Source of the DNA: Pacificispira sp040217575
Lineage (GTDB): Bacteria > Pseudomonadota > Alphaproteobacteria > UBA8366 > Aestuariispiraceae
Length of the DNA: 64,000 bases
Direction: 5' to 3'
Assembly: GCA_040217575.1 (NCBI GenBank)
Contig: JAVJPW010000002.1
Location: forward strand, 620,001 to 684,000
Below the pieces are notes generated by a model that saw nothing but the letters and a program-made list of their open reading frames with translations, ran no database searches and was not told where the DNA came from. A program made the position numbers and the translations under genes. Below are positions 15,321 through 23,732 of this stretch, piece after piece (within the stretch, counting starts at the first letter, position 1; each line of letters opens with the position of its first letter).

Positions 15321-16432
15321 TCCGCTGCCTCCCTCAATTCCGTGGTCAGAACATGCCGCATGCTGCGCAGCGCATCCTTGTCGGCGTAGCATCCTTGCAG
15401 GTGTCGCGCGCCGCCGGAAAAACCGGTTCGACCATGCAGCACGCGTTCATTGTCGAACAGGACCAGGTCGCCCGGCATCAGTTTCAGGCGCAGTTCCCCC
15501 TCGGGCTGGTGAAGCAGTCGCGCGAATTTCCGGTAAGCCCTGTAATAGTCACCCGCGATATCGAACGGCAGGTCCAGCGGTGCCGCCGACCGGTTGTTGT
15601 AGCGAACCGCTGTGATCTGTCCCCGGTCATCCAGTTCGATCAGACGTTTTCGGGACCGCAGGTCCGTGCCGGATTCGCGGTACCGGAAGGGTAGTGTATA
15701 GGTGGAAAGCAGTCGGAAGGCATCTGGGTCTTCGTTCCGCAACAGGCTTGCCGTGCGGAACCCGTCGACAAAGACCGACTGGCCCCCGTCGGCGTCATTC
15801 ACCAGACAATGCAGCAATTGCAGACCCGGCACCGGATCGCGATAGGGGTTGTCCGTGTGGACGTTCAACCCGACCGGCGTATAGGCAAGGTTCACCGGTT
15901 TCGGTTCGCTGCGCACTTCGAACAGACGACCGTAATTCGTTTCCCGAACGATGCCGAAAATTTCCGCTGTTTTAAGCACATGACCGGGTTCGCAGGGGAC
16001 ACCGGTGATCAGCGAAATGCCGTGGTCGACAGCGTCTTCGATCCAGTGCAGGCGGGCGCTCGCATCCGCGACAACCCTGTCATAGGCGTGGCGCACGATA
16101 TCGCGTCCCAGCGTCGCATCCCAGACCGGTTGCTGTGTCTCGGATGGGGGGTCATAGGCATACTGAAACAGGAAGGCGGCGGAATATCGGACGGAAATAT
16201 CTTCCGGTTGGAAGCGGACGGTAACGAACCCGTCGTCGGATTCCGCGCCGGCAATCGTGACCGTCGCCGGCAGATCGGTCAGGTCGAACAGCCGCTGATC
16301 GTTCTGCGGATGCCGGTAGTCGGGCCCTTGTGCATTGTCGCGCAGCCAGATCGCGTGAAAACGGGATGCCGTCCCGTTTCGCCACACAATGGTCAAGATG
16401 TCATCGCTGAATGTGACTTCGGAAATATGCAT
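15317..16432 (-). CDS. tmpA: Fe(II)/2-oxoglutarate dioxygenase (TmpA-like, gamma-butyrobetaine hydroxylase family)
   Basis: 371-residue TauD/gamma-butyrobetaine hydroxylase-type dioxygenase. An N-terminal GBBH-like domain (1-90, WLRDNAQGPDYRHP at 29-42) lacks the zinc cysteines of true GBBH. The catalytic domain has H192-x-D194 in NVHTDNPYRDP, distal H333 in RVLHGRTGF and R343 for 2-oxoglutarate. Directly coupled to a PhnZ-family HD oxygenase, it is best read as TmpA, which hydroxylates 2-(trimethylammonio)ethylphosphonate at C1. The classical PhnY* partner belongs to a different (phytanoyl-CoA hydroxylase-like) subfamily, which favours the trimethylated substrate. It shares a 239-base divergent promoter region with clpB. 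Carnitine-type hydroxylation remains possible if the coupling is misleading. Confidence 0.8.
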   Translation of the reverse strand: MHISEVTFSDDILTIVWRNGTASRFHAIWLRDNAQGPDYRHPQNDQRLFDLTDLPATVTIAGAESDDGFVTVRFQPEDISVRYSAAFLFQYAYDPPSETQQPVWDATLGRDIVRHAYDRVVADASARLHWIEDAVDHGISLITGVPCEPGHVLKTAEIFGIVRETNYGRLFEVRSEPKPVNLAYTPVGLNVHTDNPYRDPVPGLQLLHCLVNDADGGQSVFVDGFRTASLLRNEDPDAFRLLSTYTLPFRYRESGTDLRSRKRLIELDDRGQITAVRYNNRSAAPLDLPFDIAGDYYRAYRKFARLLHQPEGELRLKLMPGDLVLFDNERVLHGRTGFSGGARHLQGCYADKDALRSMRHVLTTELREAAE

Positions 16433-16539
16433 GAACCACCCGCTGTTCAGAGTGCGATAGACCGTAGCAAAACCAGCTGCCCCGGGCGAGTGGATTTCCT
16501 GTTATGATTGCTGCGACCAATGGCACGATTGGTGCACAT

Positions 16540-16570
16540 CTTGTGGGACGGATTGCGTAACCCCATATAA
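16540..16570 (+). promoter_or_regulatory. RpoH (sigma-32) heat-shock promoter of clpB
   Basis: CTTGTG at 16540-16545 and CCCCATATAA at 16561-16570, 15 bases apart, match the sigma-32 consensus closely (CTTG and CCCCATnTA) and lie 101 bases upstream of the clpB ATG. clpB is a standard RpoH target, so the assignment is strong. Confidence 0.85.
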
Positions 16571-16671
16571 TCGTTGCGGATGCCGCCGAAGCCGGGTCCG
16601 CACAGAACGCGCAACTCCGAACCCGTTCCTGCCTCTGAAGAGGGGGACCGAATTGAGAGGTTGATAGACCG

Positions 16672-19275
16672 ATGAATATTGAAAAATTCACGGACCGCGC
16701 CCGCGGTTTCATTCAGGCAGCCCAGACCATCGCCGTGCGCGAGGATCACCAACGCCTGACCCCCGAACATCTTCTGAAGGCTCTGCTGGACGATGGCGAG
16801 GGCATGGCCGCTTCCCTGATTGCGGCTGCCGGTGGCGACGCCACCATGGCCCGACAGAAGGTTGACCAGCAGATCGCCAAACAGCCCAAGGTACAGGGCG
16901 GCGGTGCGGGTCAGCTGCATCTGGATACGTCCCTGGCGAAGGTCCTGGATTCCGCGCAACAGACCGCGGAAAAGGCAGGCGACCAGTTCGTCACCACGGA
17001 AATTCTGCTGCTTGCGCTTTCCATGGCTGAGGGGACGGACGCGGCGAAGGCACTGAAAGACGCGAAGGTCACGCCCCAGGCGCTGAACGGCGCAATCAAG
17101 GACATGCGCCAGGGGCGCACCGCCGACAGCGCGTCTGCGGAAGACAAATATGATGCGTTGAAGAAATACGCCCGCGACCTGACGGCCGTTGCGCGGGAAG
17201 GAAAGTTGGACCCCGTCATTGGCCGGGACGAAGAAATCCGGCGGACGATCCAGGTCCTGTCGCGGCGTACCAAAAACAACCCCGTCCTGATCGGCGAACC
17301 CGGCGTGGGCAAGACCGCGATCATCGAAGGTCTGGCCCAACGGATCGTCGCCGGCGATGTGCCCGAAACCCTGCGGGACAAGCGGCTGATGGCGCTGGAC
17401 CTTGCGTCCATGGTGGCCGGGTCGAAATTCCGCGGCGAATTTGAAGAACGATTGAAAGCGGTGCTGGAGGAAATTGAGGCTGCGGCGGGGAACATCATCG
17501 TCTTCATCGACGAATTGCATACGCTGGTCGGTGCAGGTTCCGCCGAAGGGTCAATGGACGCATCCAATATGTTGAAACCGGCCCTGGCGCGTGGCGCCCT
17601 GCATTGCGTCGGCGCGACAACATTGGACGAACACCGAAAACATATCGAAAAGGATGCGGCCCTGGCGCGCCGCTTCCAGACGGTATTCGTTTCGGAACCC
17701 AGTGTGGAGGATACCGTTTCCATCCTGCGTGGATTGAAGGAAAAATACGAACTGCACCACGGGGTGCGTATAACCGACGGCGCAATCGTCGCGGCGGCAA
17801 CGCTGTCCAACCGCTATATCACGGACCGGTTCCTGCCGGACAAGGCCATTGACCTTGTGGACGAGGCTGCATCCCGCCTGCGGATGGAGGTGGATTCCAA
17901 GCCGGAGGAAATCGACGAACTTGACCGCCGTATCGTCCAGTTGAAGATCGAACGCGAGGCCCTGAAGAAAGAAAGCGACAAGGCATCGAAGGACCGGTTG
18001 GTGAAGCTGGAAGCCGAGCTGGCGGATCTGGAGGAACAATCGGGCACCCTGACCGCCAGGTGGCAGGCGGAAAAGGGTAAGCTGAACGAAGCACAGTCCC
18101 TGAAGGAACAGCTGGATGCCGCCCGGGTCGAACTGGCGAATGCGCAGCGTCAGGGACGCTACGACCGGGCGGGGGAACTGGCATACGGCGTCATACCCGA
18201 TCTTGAAAAAAAACTGGTGGAAGCCGAAGCCCAGGGCGATGAAGCCATGTTGGAGGAAGAGGTGCGCGACCAGCACATTGCTTCCGTCGTGTCCCGCTGG
18301 ACCGGGATCCCCGTTGACAAGATGCTGGAAGGCGAACGTGAGAAGCTGCTGCAGATGGAAGAAATCGTCAGCCGTCGCGTCATCGGACAGGACACGGCAG
18401 TGACGTCGATCGCCAATGCCGTGCGCAGGGCGCGTGCGGGACTTCAGGACCCGAACCGGCCCATCGGCAGCTTCCTGTTCCTGGGGCCTACCGGTGTCGG
18501 TAAGACTGAGTTGACGAAGGCGCTGGCGGAGTTCCTGTTCGACGACGACCAGGCAATGGTCCGCATCGACATGTCAGAATTCATGGAAAAACATTCCGTG
18601 TCCCGGTTGATTGGGGCGCCGCCCGGCTATGTCGGATATGACGAAGGCGGCGCGCTGACCGAAGCCGTGCGCCGACGGCCCTATCAGGTTGTGCTGTTCG
18701 ACGAGGTGGAAAAGGCACATCCCGATGTCTTTAACGTCCTGCTTCAGGTCCTGGACGAAGGCCGCCTGACCGACGGACAGGGCCGGACGATCGACTTCCG
18801 CAATGTGCTGATCGTCATGACGTCGAACCTGGGTGCCGAGTTCCTGGCGGAACAGAAGGATGGCGAAGACGTGGAGGCGGTGCGCGAACCCGTCATGAAC
18901 GTCGTGCGGCACGCCTTCCGCCCGGAATTCCTGAACCGGCTTGATGAAATCCTGCTGTTCCGCCGCCTGTCGCGGGACAACATGACCGGGATTGTCGATA
19001 TCCAGCTGGACCGGTTGCGTGCGCTGCTGGCGGACCGGAAGATCACGCTGGATCTGGATAAGGCGGCGCTGATGTGGCTTGGCAATGCCGGGTATGACCC
19101 TGTTTACGGCGCACGGCCGCTGAAACGGGTGATCCAGAAGCATCTGCAGAACCCGCTTGCCAGCATGATCCTGGAAGGCACGATCGGCGAAGGCGAGACG
19201 GTCAGGATCTCCGCCGGGGACGGCAGCCTGATCCTGAATGGAAAGGCTATCGAACCGGACGCGGAAGCGGCCTGA
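16672..19275 (+). CDS. clpB: ATP-dependent disaggregase ClpB
   Basis: 867-residue hexameric AAA+ chaperone that extracts polypeptides from aggregates together with DnaK. Domain order is complete: N-domain (1-150), first AAA+ module with Walker A GEPGVGKT (208-215), middle-domain coiled coil (about 410-530) and second AAA+ module with Walker A GPTGVGKT (605-612) and FDEVEKAHPDVFN. The M-domain distinguishes it from ClpA and ClpC, and there is no ClpP-binding loop, as expected. Length equals the usual 860 residues. ATG 16672 follows GAGAGG at a suitable distance. A textbook RpoH promoter lies upstream. It is transcribed alone and ends at a bidirectional terminator-like hairpin shared with the convergent gene. 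Confidence 0.97.
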   Translation: MNIEKFTDRARGFIQAAQTIAVREDHQRLTPEHLLKALLDDGEGMAASLIAAAGGDATMARQKVDQQIAKQPKVQGGGAGQLHLDTSLAKVLDSAQQTAEKAGDQFVTTEILLLALSMAEGTDAAKALKDAKVTPQALNGAIKDMRQGRTADSASAEDKYDALKKYARDLTAVAREGKLDPVIGRDEEIRRTIQVLSRRTKNNPVLIGEPGVGKTAIIEGLAQRIVAGDVPETLRDKRLMALDLASMVAGSKFRGEFEERLKAVLEEIEAAAGNIIVFIDELHTLVGAGSAEGSMDASNMLKPALARGALHCVGATTLDEHRKHIEKDAALARRFQTVFVSEPSVEDTVSILRGLKEKYELHHGVRITDGAIVAAATLSNRYITDRFLPDKAIDLVDEAASRLRMEVDSKPEEIDELDRRIVQLKIEREALKKESDKASKDRLVKLEAELADLEEQSGTLTARWQAEKGKLNEAQSLKEQLDAARVELANAQRQGRYDRAGELAYGVIPDLEKKLVEAEAQGDEAMLEEEVRDQHIASVVSRWTGIPVDKMLEGEREKLLQMEEIVSRRVIGQDTAVTSIANAVRRARAGLQDPNRPIGSFLFLGPTGVGKTELTKALAEFLFDDDQAMVRIDMSEFMEKHSVSRLIGAPPGYVGYDEGGALTEAVRRRPYQVVLFDEVEKAHPDVFNVLLQVLDEGRLTDGQGRTIDFRNVLIVMTSNLGAEFLAEQKDGEDVEAVREPVMNVVRHAFRPEFLNRLDEILLFRRLSRDNMTGIVDIQLDRLRALLADRKITLDLDKAALMWLGNAGYDPVYGARPLKRVIQKHLQNPLASMILEGTIGEGETVRISAGDGSLILNGKAIEPDAEAA

Positions 19276-19303
19276 TTGGGCAATTAATGACCGTGTGGAA
19301 AAA

Positions 19304-19332
19304 GGGCGCTATTCCGGGTCGGGGTAGCGCCC
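19304..19332 (-). terminator. Rho-independent terminator of the sulfotransferase-like gene
   Basis: TAGCGCCC (19325-19332) and GGGCGCTA (19304-19311) form a perfect 8-bp stem with a 13-base loop. On the minus strand it is followed by TTTTT (complement of 19299-19303). The gene's stop codon lies inside the hairpin. It may also stop clpB transcription, with a weaker T-run on that side. Confidence 0.65.
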
Positions 19333-20934
19333 GTGTTCTTTCAGAACGGCCATGTTGGTTTCGTAGATGTCGCGGGCACGGTCCGGGTCGCGATATTTTT
19401 CGGCGACCGTGTAATGGGCCTTTTCATTTATTTTCTCTGCGAAATGCTGGTGAAGTACATCCGGTGTGAACGCGGGATCGGAAAATGCATCGGCAATCCG
19501 CACTAGGGATTCTCTATCCCTTTCAAATACGCGATCCATGTCGATATCCAGATATCGCTCATCCCCGACCACGGAATGTGCAGCCGACGCCGACATTTCC
19601 GTTGCCGCCATGAACCAGACCACCGCCTTTTCAAGTGACATGCCCGGCGGCCCGAAATACTGAAATAGGTCGCGTTCCGCCGCTTCCCGCGACAGAAGGG
19701 GGCGAATCTGCTGATAGCGGAACTGCTGCTTGTAGGCATGCGAAATAAGCGTTTTGGCAGGGTCGCGGTGAATGTGGGCAATCTTCAGATTGCTGAACAG
19801 AGCCAGGTAGAACAGCAAATGAACGAGTTCAAAATGGTTGACGATGACGGGGACACGGCCCCTTGCCGCGCACCAGCAGAGTTCAACCAGACGGTCGTGC
19901 AGAAATCTTTCGAAATGCGGTCTCAGGCTCTCCGGATCCGTATGCCCCCGAAGCAGCGAATAGAAGAGCCGGTTCATATCTCCGGCTTCCTTGTGAAAGC
20001 TGAAGAAATGGAAGGGCGCGTGGCGATCGGATTTTTCCAGCAAGGCGTTCAGTGACCGCGTTCCCGCCCGTCCCGTCGACAGGACAAGGACCGGCGCATT
20101 CGCATCGTCTTCAAAGAACCGGAATGGCGCGCGGCAGATCTCTCGTGCCGGATGCGACTGCCAAAGTCTTTGGACCGCTTCCGACGCCGACTTGATCCGT
20201 TCCGCCAGCGCCGCCGGGCTGAGTTCGGGCGTCGCCAGTTCCTGCGACACACTCGTCCTGTCGGGAAGCGTATTCAGGGACTCGGTGAAGCCACCGGTAC
20301 CGAACCGGCAGATGTTTCTGCTTTCCGGAAAGATTTGACGGCGTTTGGATAAACCCAATGCCGGAATGAGTTCGGACATGCGCTGCAAATCGTTTCGCGC
20401 CAGCGCAACCTTGGCCCAAGCCGGAAGGTCGCCCTGCCGATCCAGACCGTCGGGGGAGATGGAGCGTGATTGCGCACCCCGTGCCGCAAGGGCCAATGCA
20501 AGCGGCGCGGCGACGTCGGGGCTATCGACCATATTCTTGTTGATGATCAATTCCAGGAACCCGTCCATGCCTTCCGGTCGGGCGCCGCGCGCGTACAACT
20601 GCGGCGCGCACCGCAATAGCGGGCCGCCGAGGATTCCCATCAGTTGCGGTGTGTTCGCCAGGACCTGGTTCATGAGCCCCAATTTGGGGATCAGTTCGAC
20701 GTTGCCTGTCGCGGCGCAACCGTCGACCAGGGCCGGTAGTACGGTCAGGTCGCGAAAGATCGATGGTTTGGTCAGTGCGATTCGCAACGCTTCGGCGTAA
20801 CGACCGGCCCTTGCCAGCACAGCGACCAGTTTCACCTTCATCTCGTCCGGCGGATCGCCACGTTCCAGAAGCACGTCCACCGCTGCTTCCGCACCGGTCG
20901 GGCCTTCCTGTTCCTCTATTCTGTCCAGGTCCAT
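19309..20934 (-). CDS. Sulfotransferase-like protein with N-terminal helical-repeat region
   Basis: 541-residue protein. Residues 1-200 look like irregular TPR-type helical repeats (AGRYAEALRIALTKPS). Residues about 275-540 resemble a PAPS-dependent sulfotransferase: PVLVLSTGRAGTRSLNALLE (281-300) fits the 5'-phosphosulfate loop, and HIHRDPAKTLISHA (388-401) fits the 3'-phosphate-binding segment. Such enzymes transfer sulfate from PAPS to a hydroxyl of a sugar, lipid or peptide. The catalytic base is not obvious, and some proteins of this fold are not sulfotransferases. It is divergent from the tandem transglutaminase-like gene across 122 bases and monocistronic. The acceptor is unknown; a surface glycan is possible given neighbouring loci. 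Confidence 0.6.
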   Translation of the reverse strand: MDLDRIEEQEGPTGAEAAVDVLLERGDPPDEMKVKLVAVLARAGRYAEALRIALTKPSIFRDLTVLPALVDGCAATGNVELIPKLGLMNQVLANTPQLMGILGGPLLRCAPQLYARGARPEGMDGFLELIINKNMVDSPDVAAPLALALAARGAQSRSISPDGLDRQGDLPAWAKVALARNDLQRMSELIPALGLSKRRQIFPESRNICRFGTGGFTESLNTLPDRTSVSQELATPELSPAALAERIKSASEAVQRLWQSHPAREICRAPFRFFEDDANAPVLVLSTGRAGTRSLNALLEKSDRHAPFHFFSFHKEAGDMNRLFYSLLRGHTDPESLRPHFERFLHDRLVELCWCAARGRVPVIVNHFELVHLLFYLALFSNLKIAHIHRDPAKTLISHAYKQQFRYQQIRPLLSREAAERDLFQYFGPPGMSLEKAVVWFMAATEMSASAAHSVVGDERYLDIDMDRVFERDRESLVRIADAFSDPAFTPDVLHQHFAEKINEKAHYTVAEKYRDPDRARDIYETNMAVLKEHGRYPDPE

Positions 20935-21056
20935 TGCCTTGTTCCCAACTGTCGCAGAAAGACTAGATGAATCGCGAATTGTTTGTCATCCCGGTGCCTT
21001 CTCAACCAATAGCGAAGCGGTTAGGGTTGCCACTGGTTCCGCAACTGGAGCAGTAA

Positions 21057-22907
21057 ATGTCCCCGCCATCCGTCACGGCGTATTTCCCCGTACCGGACCT
21101 TTGTGCACATCGCGCCTATCTGGGCGCGGTCTATCCCGTTTGCCGGTCGGGTTCCGATATCGCGGCTGCAGATCTGTCCGAAATTCGGGGCGTGGTTGCA
21201 GAAGCGGGCGTGTATCGTTCGGGCGATATCCATTTCGACCTGACGGAACCCGGCGTTTATCGATTTCAGTGGAAGGGACGGCCGGGTCAACAGATTGCTG
21301 TTCTGCCGGACACCCCGTCCGGCGTGGCGTCGGTTGCAGCCGAAATCGGGACGCTGGGCAACCTTGACCGCAATAAGACGTGGGGGGAACAGGCTGTCAT
21401 TGCAAAACGCCGGCGGCTTTCCATGCATTGCGTCCAGTACAGTGAACTGTCCGTCCGGTTTGCCCATATGGCGGGCCTTTCCGGAGTGGTCTGGCTTATG
21501 TGGAACTATGAGGCGCTGGAACGGGGGGATTTTCTGTCGTCCCACGCCATTTCGGAAATCCGTTCAAAGGATGGCGGCGAGGTCCGACTGTTTGATTTGA
21601 GCTTCGGCGTGGAATTCACGGTGGACGAAGGTCGGACAGACTTTGCCGCGTTCCAGTCGGCCCTGATGGATGGCCGGACGGTTGATGTAAGTCGCGTCAC
21701 TCAGGCATTCGGGTTCGAATACGGGTCCAAGTTCTTCGGTGCCTATGCCGATGATTTCGAACTGGACGCGCTGGCGGGGGACAAAGGTGCCCTGTTGGAA
21801 GCGCATGCGCGACTGGTCCGGGGAAGTTACGTCATCGGAAAGGATGTTCAGTCCCGGTCCTATGCCACTGCCCGCAGCAAGGCGATCGCCGCGGCAGCGG
21901 ATGACATCGATGACACAAAACGGGCGGAGATGAATGGGGCACAGACTGTCGGTACCGCTTCGGCTACACCGGCCGCACTGACGGGGCAAAGCCGGTTCCG
22001 GATGTCGGAGAATCTGATCGGATACCGCCTGTCGGGTGGAAGCTTGTCCCCGTTAACAGCGGGCGACACCGGCGGTGACGTTCTGGAAACGGATCATTTG
22101 CGTAAGTCCGGATTGTTCCTGACCGGGGGCGGTACGGTATCAATCGGCCGTGATGCGCTGGACCTGTCCGCACCCGGGTTGCACCGGTTCAATGCCCGAT
22201 CCGCGGGTAGGCCCATGCAGGCGCTGACGGTGGCAAGGGATCCGGCTTTGGTCGCGGCCAGCCTGTTGGAAGCCGTCTGTGCGGGGGGGCTGCATGATGC
22301 GATGTCACCATCGGACCTGCGGATTGCCGCACAGACGGGAAAGGTCATTGCCCAGTCGCGGTCGGTCGGTGAAATGATTTCAGATATATTCGGGACGGCA
22401 AAGGTCGGGCTTCGAATATGGACGGTGCCGACGGTGCTGTCCGACGATTCGGACTGGCCGGTCGCGGGCGATCTGCATTTTCTTGAAATCGGCGGCAGTG
22501 ACCGAAACATCCACCTGTTTGAACTGGGACGACGGATGCGGGTCACCGTCGGCGGCGGTCCCTGCACCTTTGAGGCGCTGGAGGGGGCAGTACTTTCCCA
22601 AAGTGGATTTGAAATTTCGTCCCTGTGCGTCACTCCGGGGTTGGCATATGGCACTACCTCCGCCGCGGCAGGATTGTTCATGGATGTCCTGACGCCGCTT
22701 TGGTACGGGGCGGAGGAATTTGCCCACGGGCTCATTCGCGACTCTTTATCCACATTTCCTGGATTGGGTGTCGACCACACGGGGCGCCAGATCACGACGG
22801 AGGGGTCGAAGGAAAGGGCGGCCTTATGTTTGTCGCGGTCCCTGGGTGAGCGCGGCCGCATGGTGTCGGTGTTGGATTGCAAGGCGATCGGGAAGAAGGA
22901 AGAGTAA
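21057..22907 (+). CDS. Tandem transglutaminase-like protein, second copy degenerate
   Basis: 616-residue protein that I do not recognise as a named family, but it is internally duplicated. Each half has a beta segment (SGDIHFDLTEPGVYRF at 55-70; SIGRDALDLSAPGLHRF at 362-378), then a helix, then a His and an acidic strand. In the first half C125 (in LSMHCVQYSELSVRF), H163 (SSHAISEI) and D180 (LFDLSFG) have the order and spacing of a transglutaminase-like Cys-His-Asp triad. In the second half the aligned residues are S434, H474 and E489, so it is probably inactive. GGAGC precedes ATG 21057. The next gene starts immediately after its stop, indicating coupling. No signal peptide or membrane segment is evident. 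The role could be peptide or protein modification, or catalysis on a carrier-bound substrate; unproven. Confidence 0.6.
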   Translation: MSPPSVTAYFPVPDLCAHRAYLGAVYPVCRSGSDIAAADLSEIRGVVAEAGVYRSGDIHFDLTEPGVYRFQWKGRPGQQIAVLPDTPSGVASVAAEIGTLGNLDRNKTWGEQAVIAKRRRLSMHCVQYSELSVRFAHMAGLSGVVWLMWNYEALERGDFLSSHAISEIRSKDGGEVRLFDLSFGVEFTVDEGRTDFAAFQSALMDGRTVDVSRVTQAFGFEYGSKFFGAYADDFELDALAGDKGALLEAHARLVRGSYVIGKDVQSRSYATARSKAIAAAADDIDDTKRAEMNGAQTVGTASATPAALTGQSRFRMSENLIGYRLSGGSLSPLTAGDTGGDVLETDHLRKSGLFLTGGGTVSIGRDALDLSAPGLHRFNARSAGRPMQALTVARDPALVAASLLEAVCAGGLHDAMSPSDLRIAAQTGKVIAQSRSVGEMISDIFGTAKVGLRIWTVPTVLSDDSDWPVAGDLHFLEIGGSDRNIHLFELGRRMRVTVGGGPCTFEALEGAVLSQSGFEISSLCVTPGLAYGTTSAAAGLFMDVLTPLWYGAEEFAHGLIRDSLSTFPGLGVDHTGRQITTEGSKERAALCLSRSLGERGRMVSVLDCKAIGKKEE

Positions 22908-23723
22908 ATGGTGGGAAATACAGAAGGGGACGACCTGGCGGAAGACTTGCCGCCGGGAGAGGTCGCCGATGCGTTGTCCAAGGGAAGTCGGCTGTCTGTC
23001 TATCTGGAACCCGATACGGGATTTGACGGGTTCGCTGTTCCAAGGCGGCCGTACATGGAGTCTTATTCATTACCGCATGTTTGTGTTGAGGATGAATTGG
23101 TGGTCGGCGCGACACGTCGAACTCATCTGATGCACAAGCTGGGTAAAACGGGGTTTCAGTATTCCGCCTTTTTCTATACGAACGTGCTGCCGGTTTACGG
23201 GTTATATGCCTACCCGTCCGAGGTTGAAGCCATCAAAACGGATTCGATGGCAGGCAAGATTCTGAACGCGGCACAATACAAGGTGCTGCGGTTCAAATTG
23301 AACCCCGCCGGTGACCTGGTCTGGTCCGACCGGCATCCAACCGATTTGTCGGCCGTAACTAACGCGATTTCATCCGGACGCTCTCTATACATCGTGTTCA
23401 GCGACGCGGACGGAATTTGCCGCAGCCACCCCCTGGACCTGGCATTTGTGTTCCCGGAATCCGATATGGTCGAATTTCGCATCGAACATATGCTGTTGCC
23501 GGAAGTGTTTCGAAGTCCACGCTCTTTCAGGGCGAAGATGCATCGGTCGGTACGGGACCTGAACACGGCACTGGCCAATCCAGGGATGGCCCTATCGACC
23601 AAATTCAGGATCTATTCAGCCTTTCGATGTATTGACCAGTCCGGCGCCGGATATGCGATGGGGGATATCGCCGCGGACCGTCGGCATGAATGCCACGATG
23701 TCCGGGTTTATGCCCTTCCGTGA
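22908..23723 (+). CDS. Hypothetical protein coupled to tandem transglutaminase-like gene
   Basis: 271-residue soluble protein without a domain I recognise. Its ATG follows the upstream TAA with no gap, so translation is almost certainly coupled and the two products probably act together. Composition is mixed alpha/beta with an N-terminal acidic stretch (GDDLAEDLPPGEVADAL) and a central strand-rich part (LVWSDRHPTDLSAV, SLYIVFSDADGICRSHP). The C-terminal RHECHDVRVYALP has a His/Cys cluster that might bind metal. No transmembrane segment or secretion signal. It ends 9 bases from the convergent hydrolase stop. Confidence 0.6.
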   Translation: MVGNTEGDDLAEDLPPGEVADALSKGSRLSVYLEPDTGFDGFAVPRRPYMESYSLPHVCVEDELVVGATRRTHLMHKLGKTGFQYSAFFYTNVLPVYGLYAYPSEVEAIKTDSMAGKILNAAQYKVLRFKLNPAGDLVWSDRHPTDLSAVTNAISSGRSLYIVFSDADGICRSHPLDLAFVFPESDMVEFRIEHMLLPEVFRSPRSFRAKMHRSVRDLNTALANPGMALSTKFRIYSAFRCIDQSGAGYAMGDIAADRRHECHDVRVYALP

Positions 23724-23732
23724 GTCTGGGCG

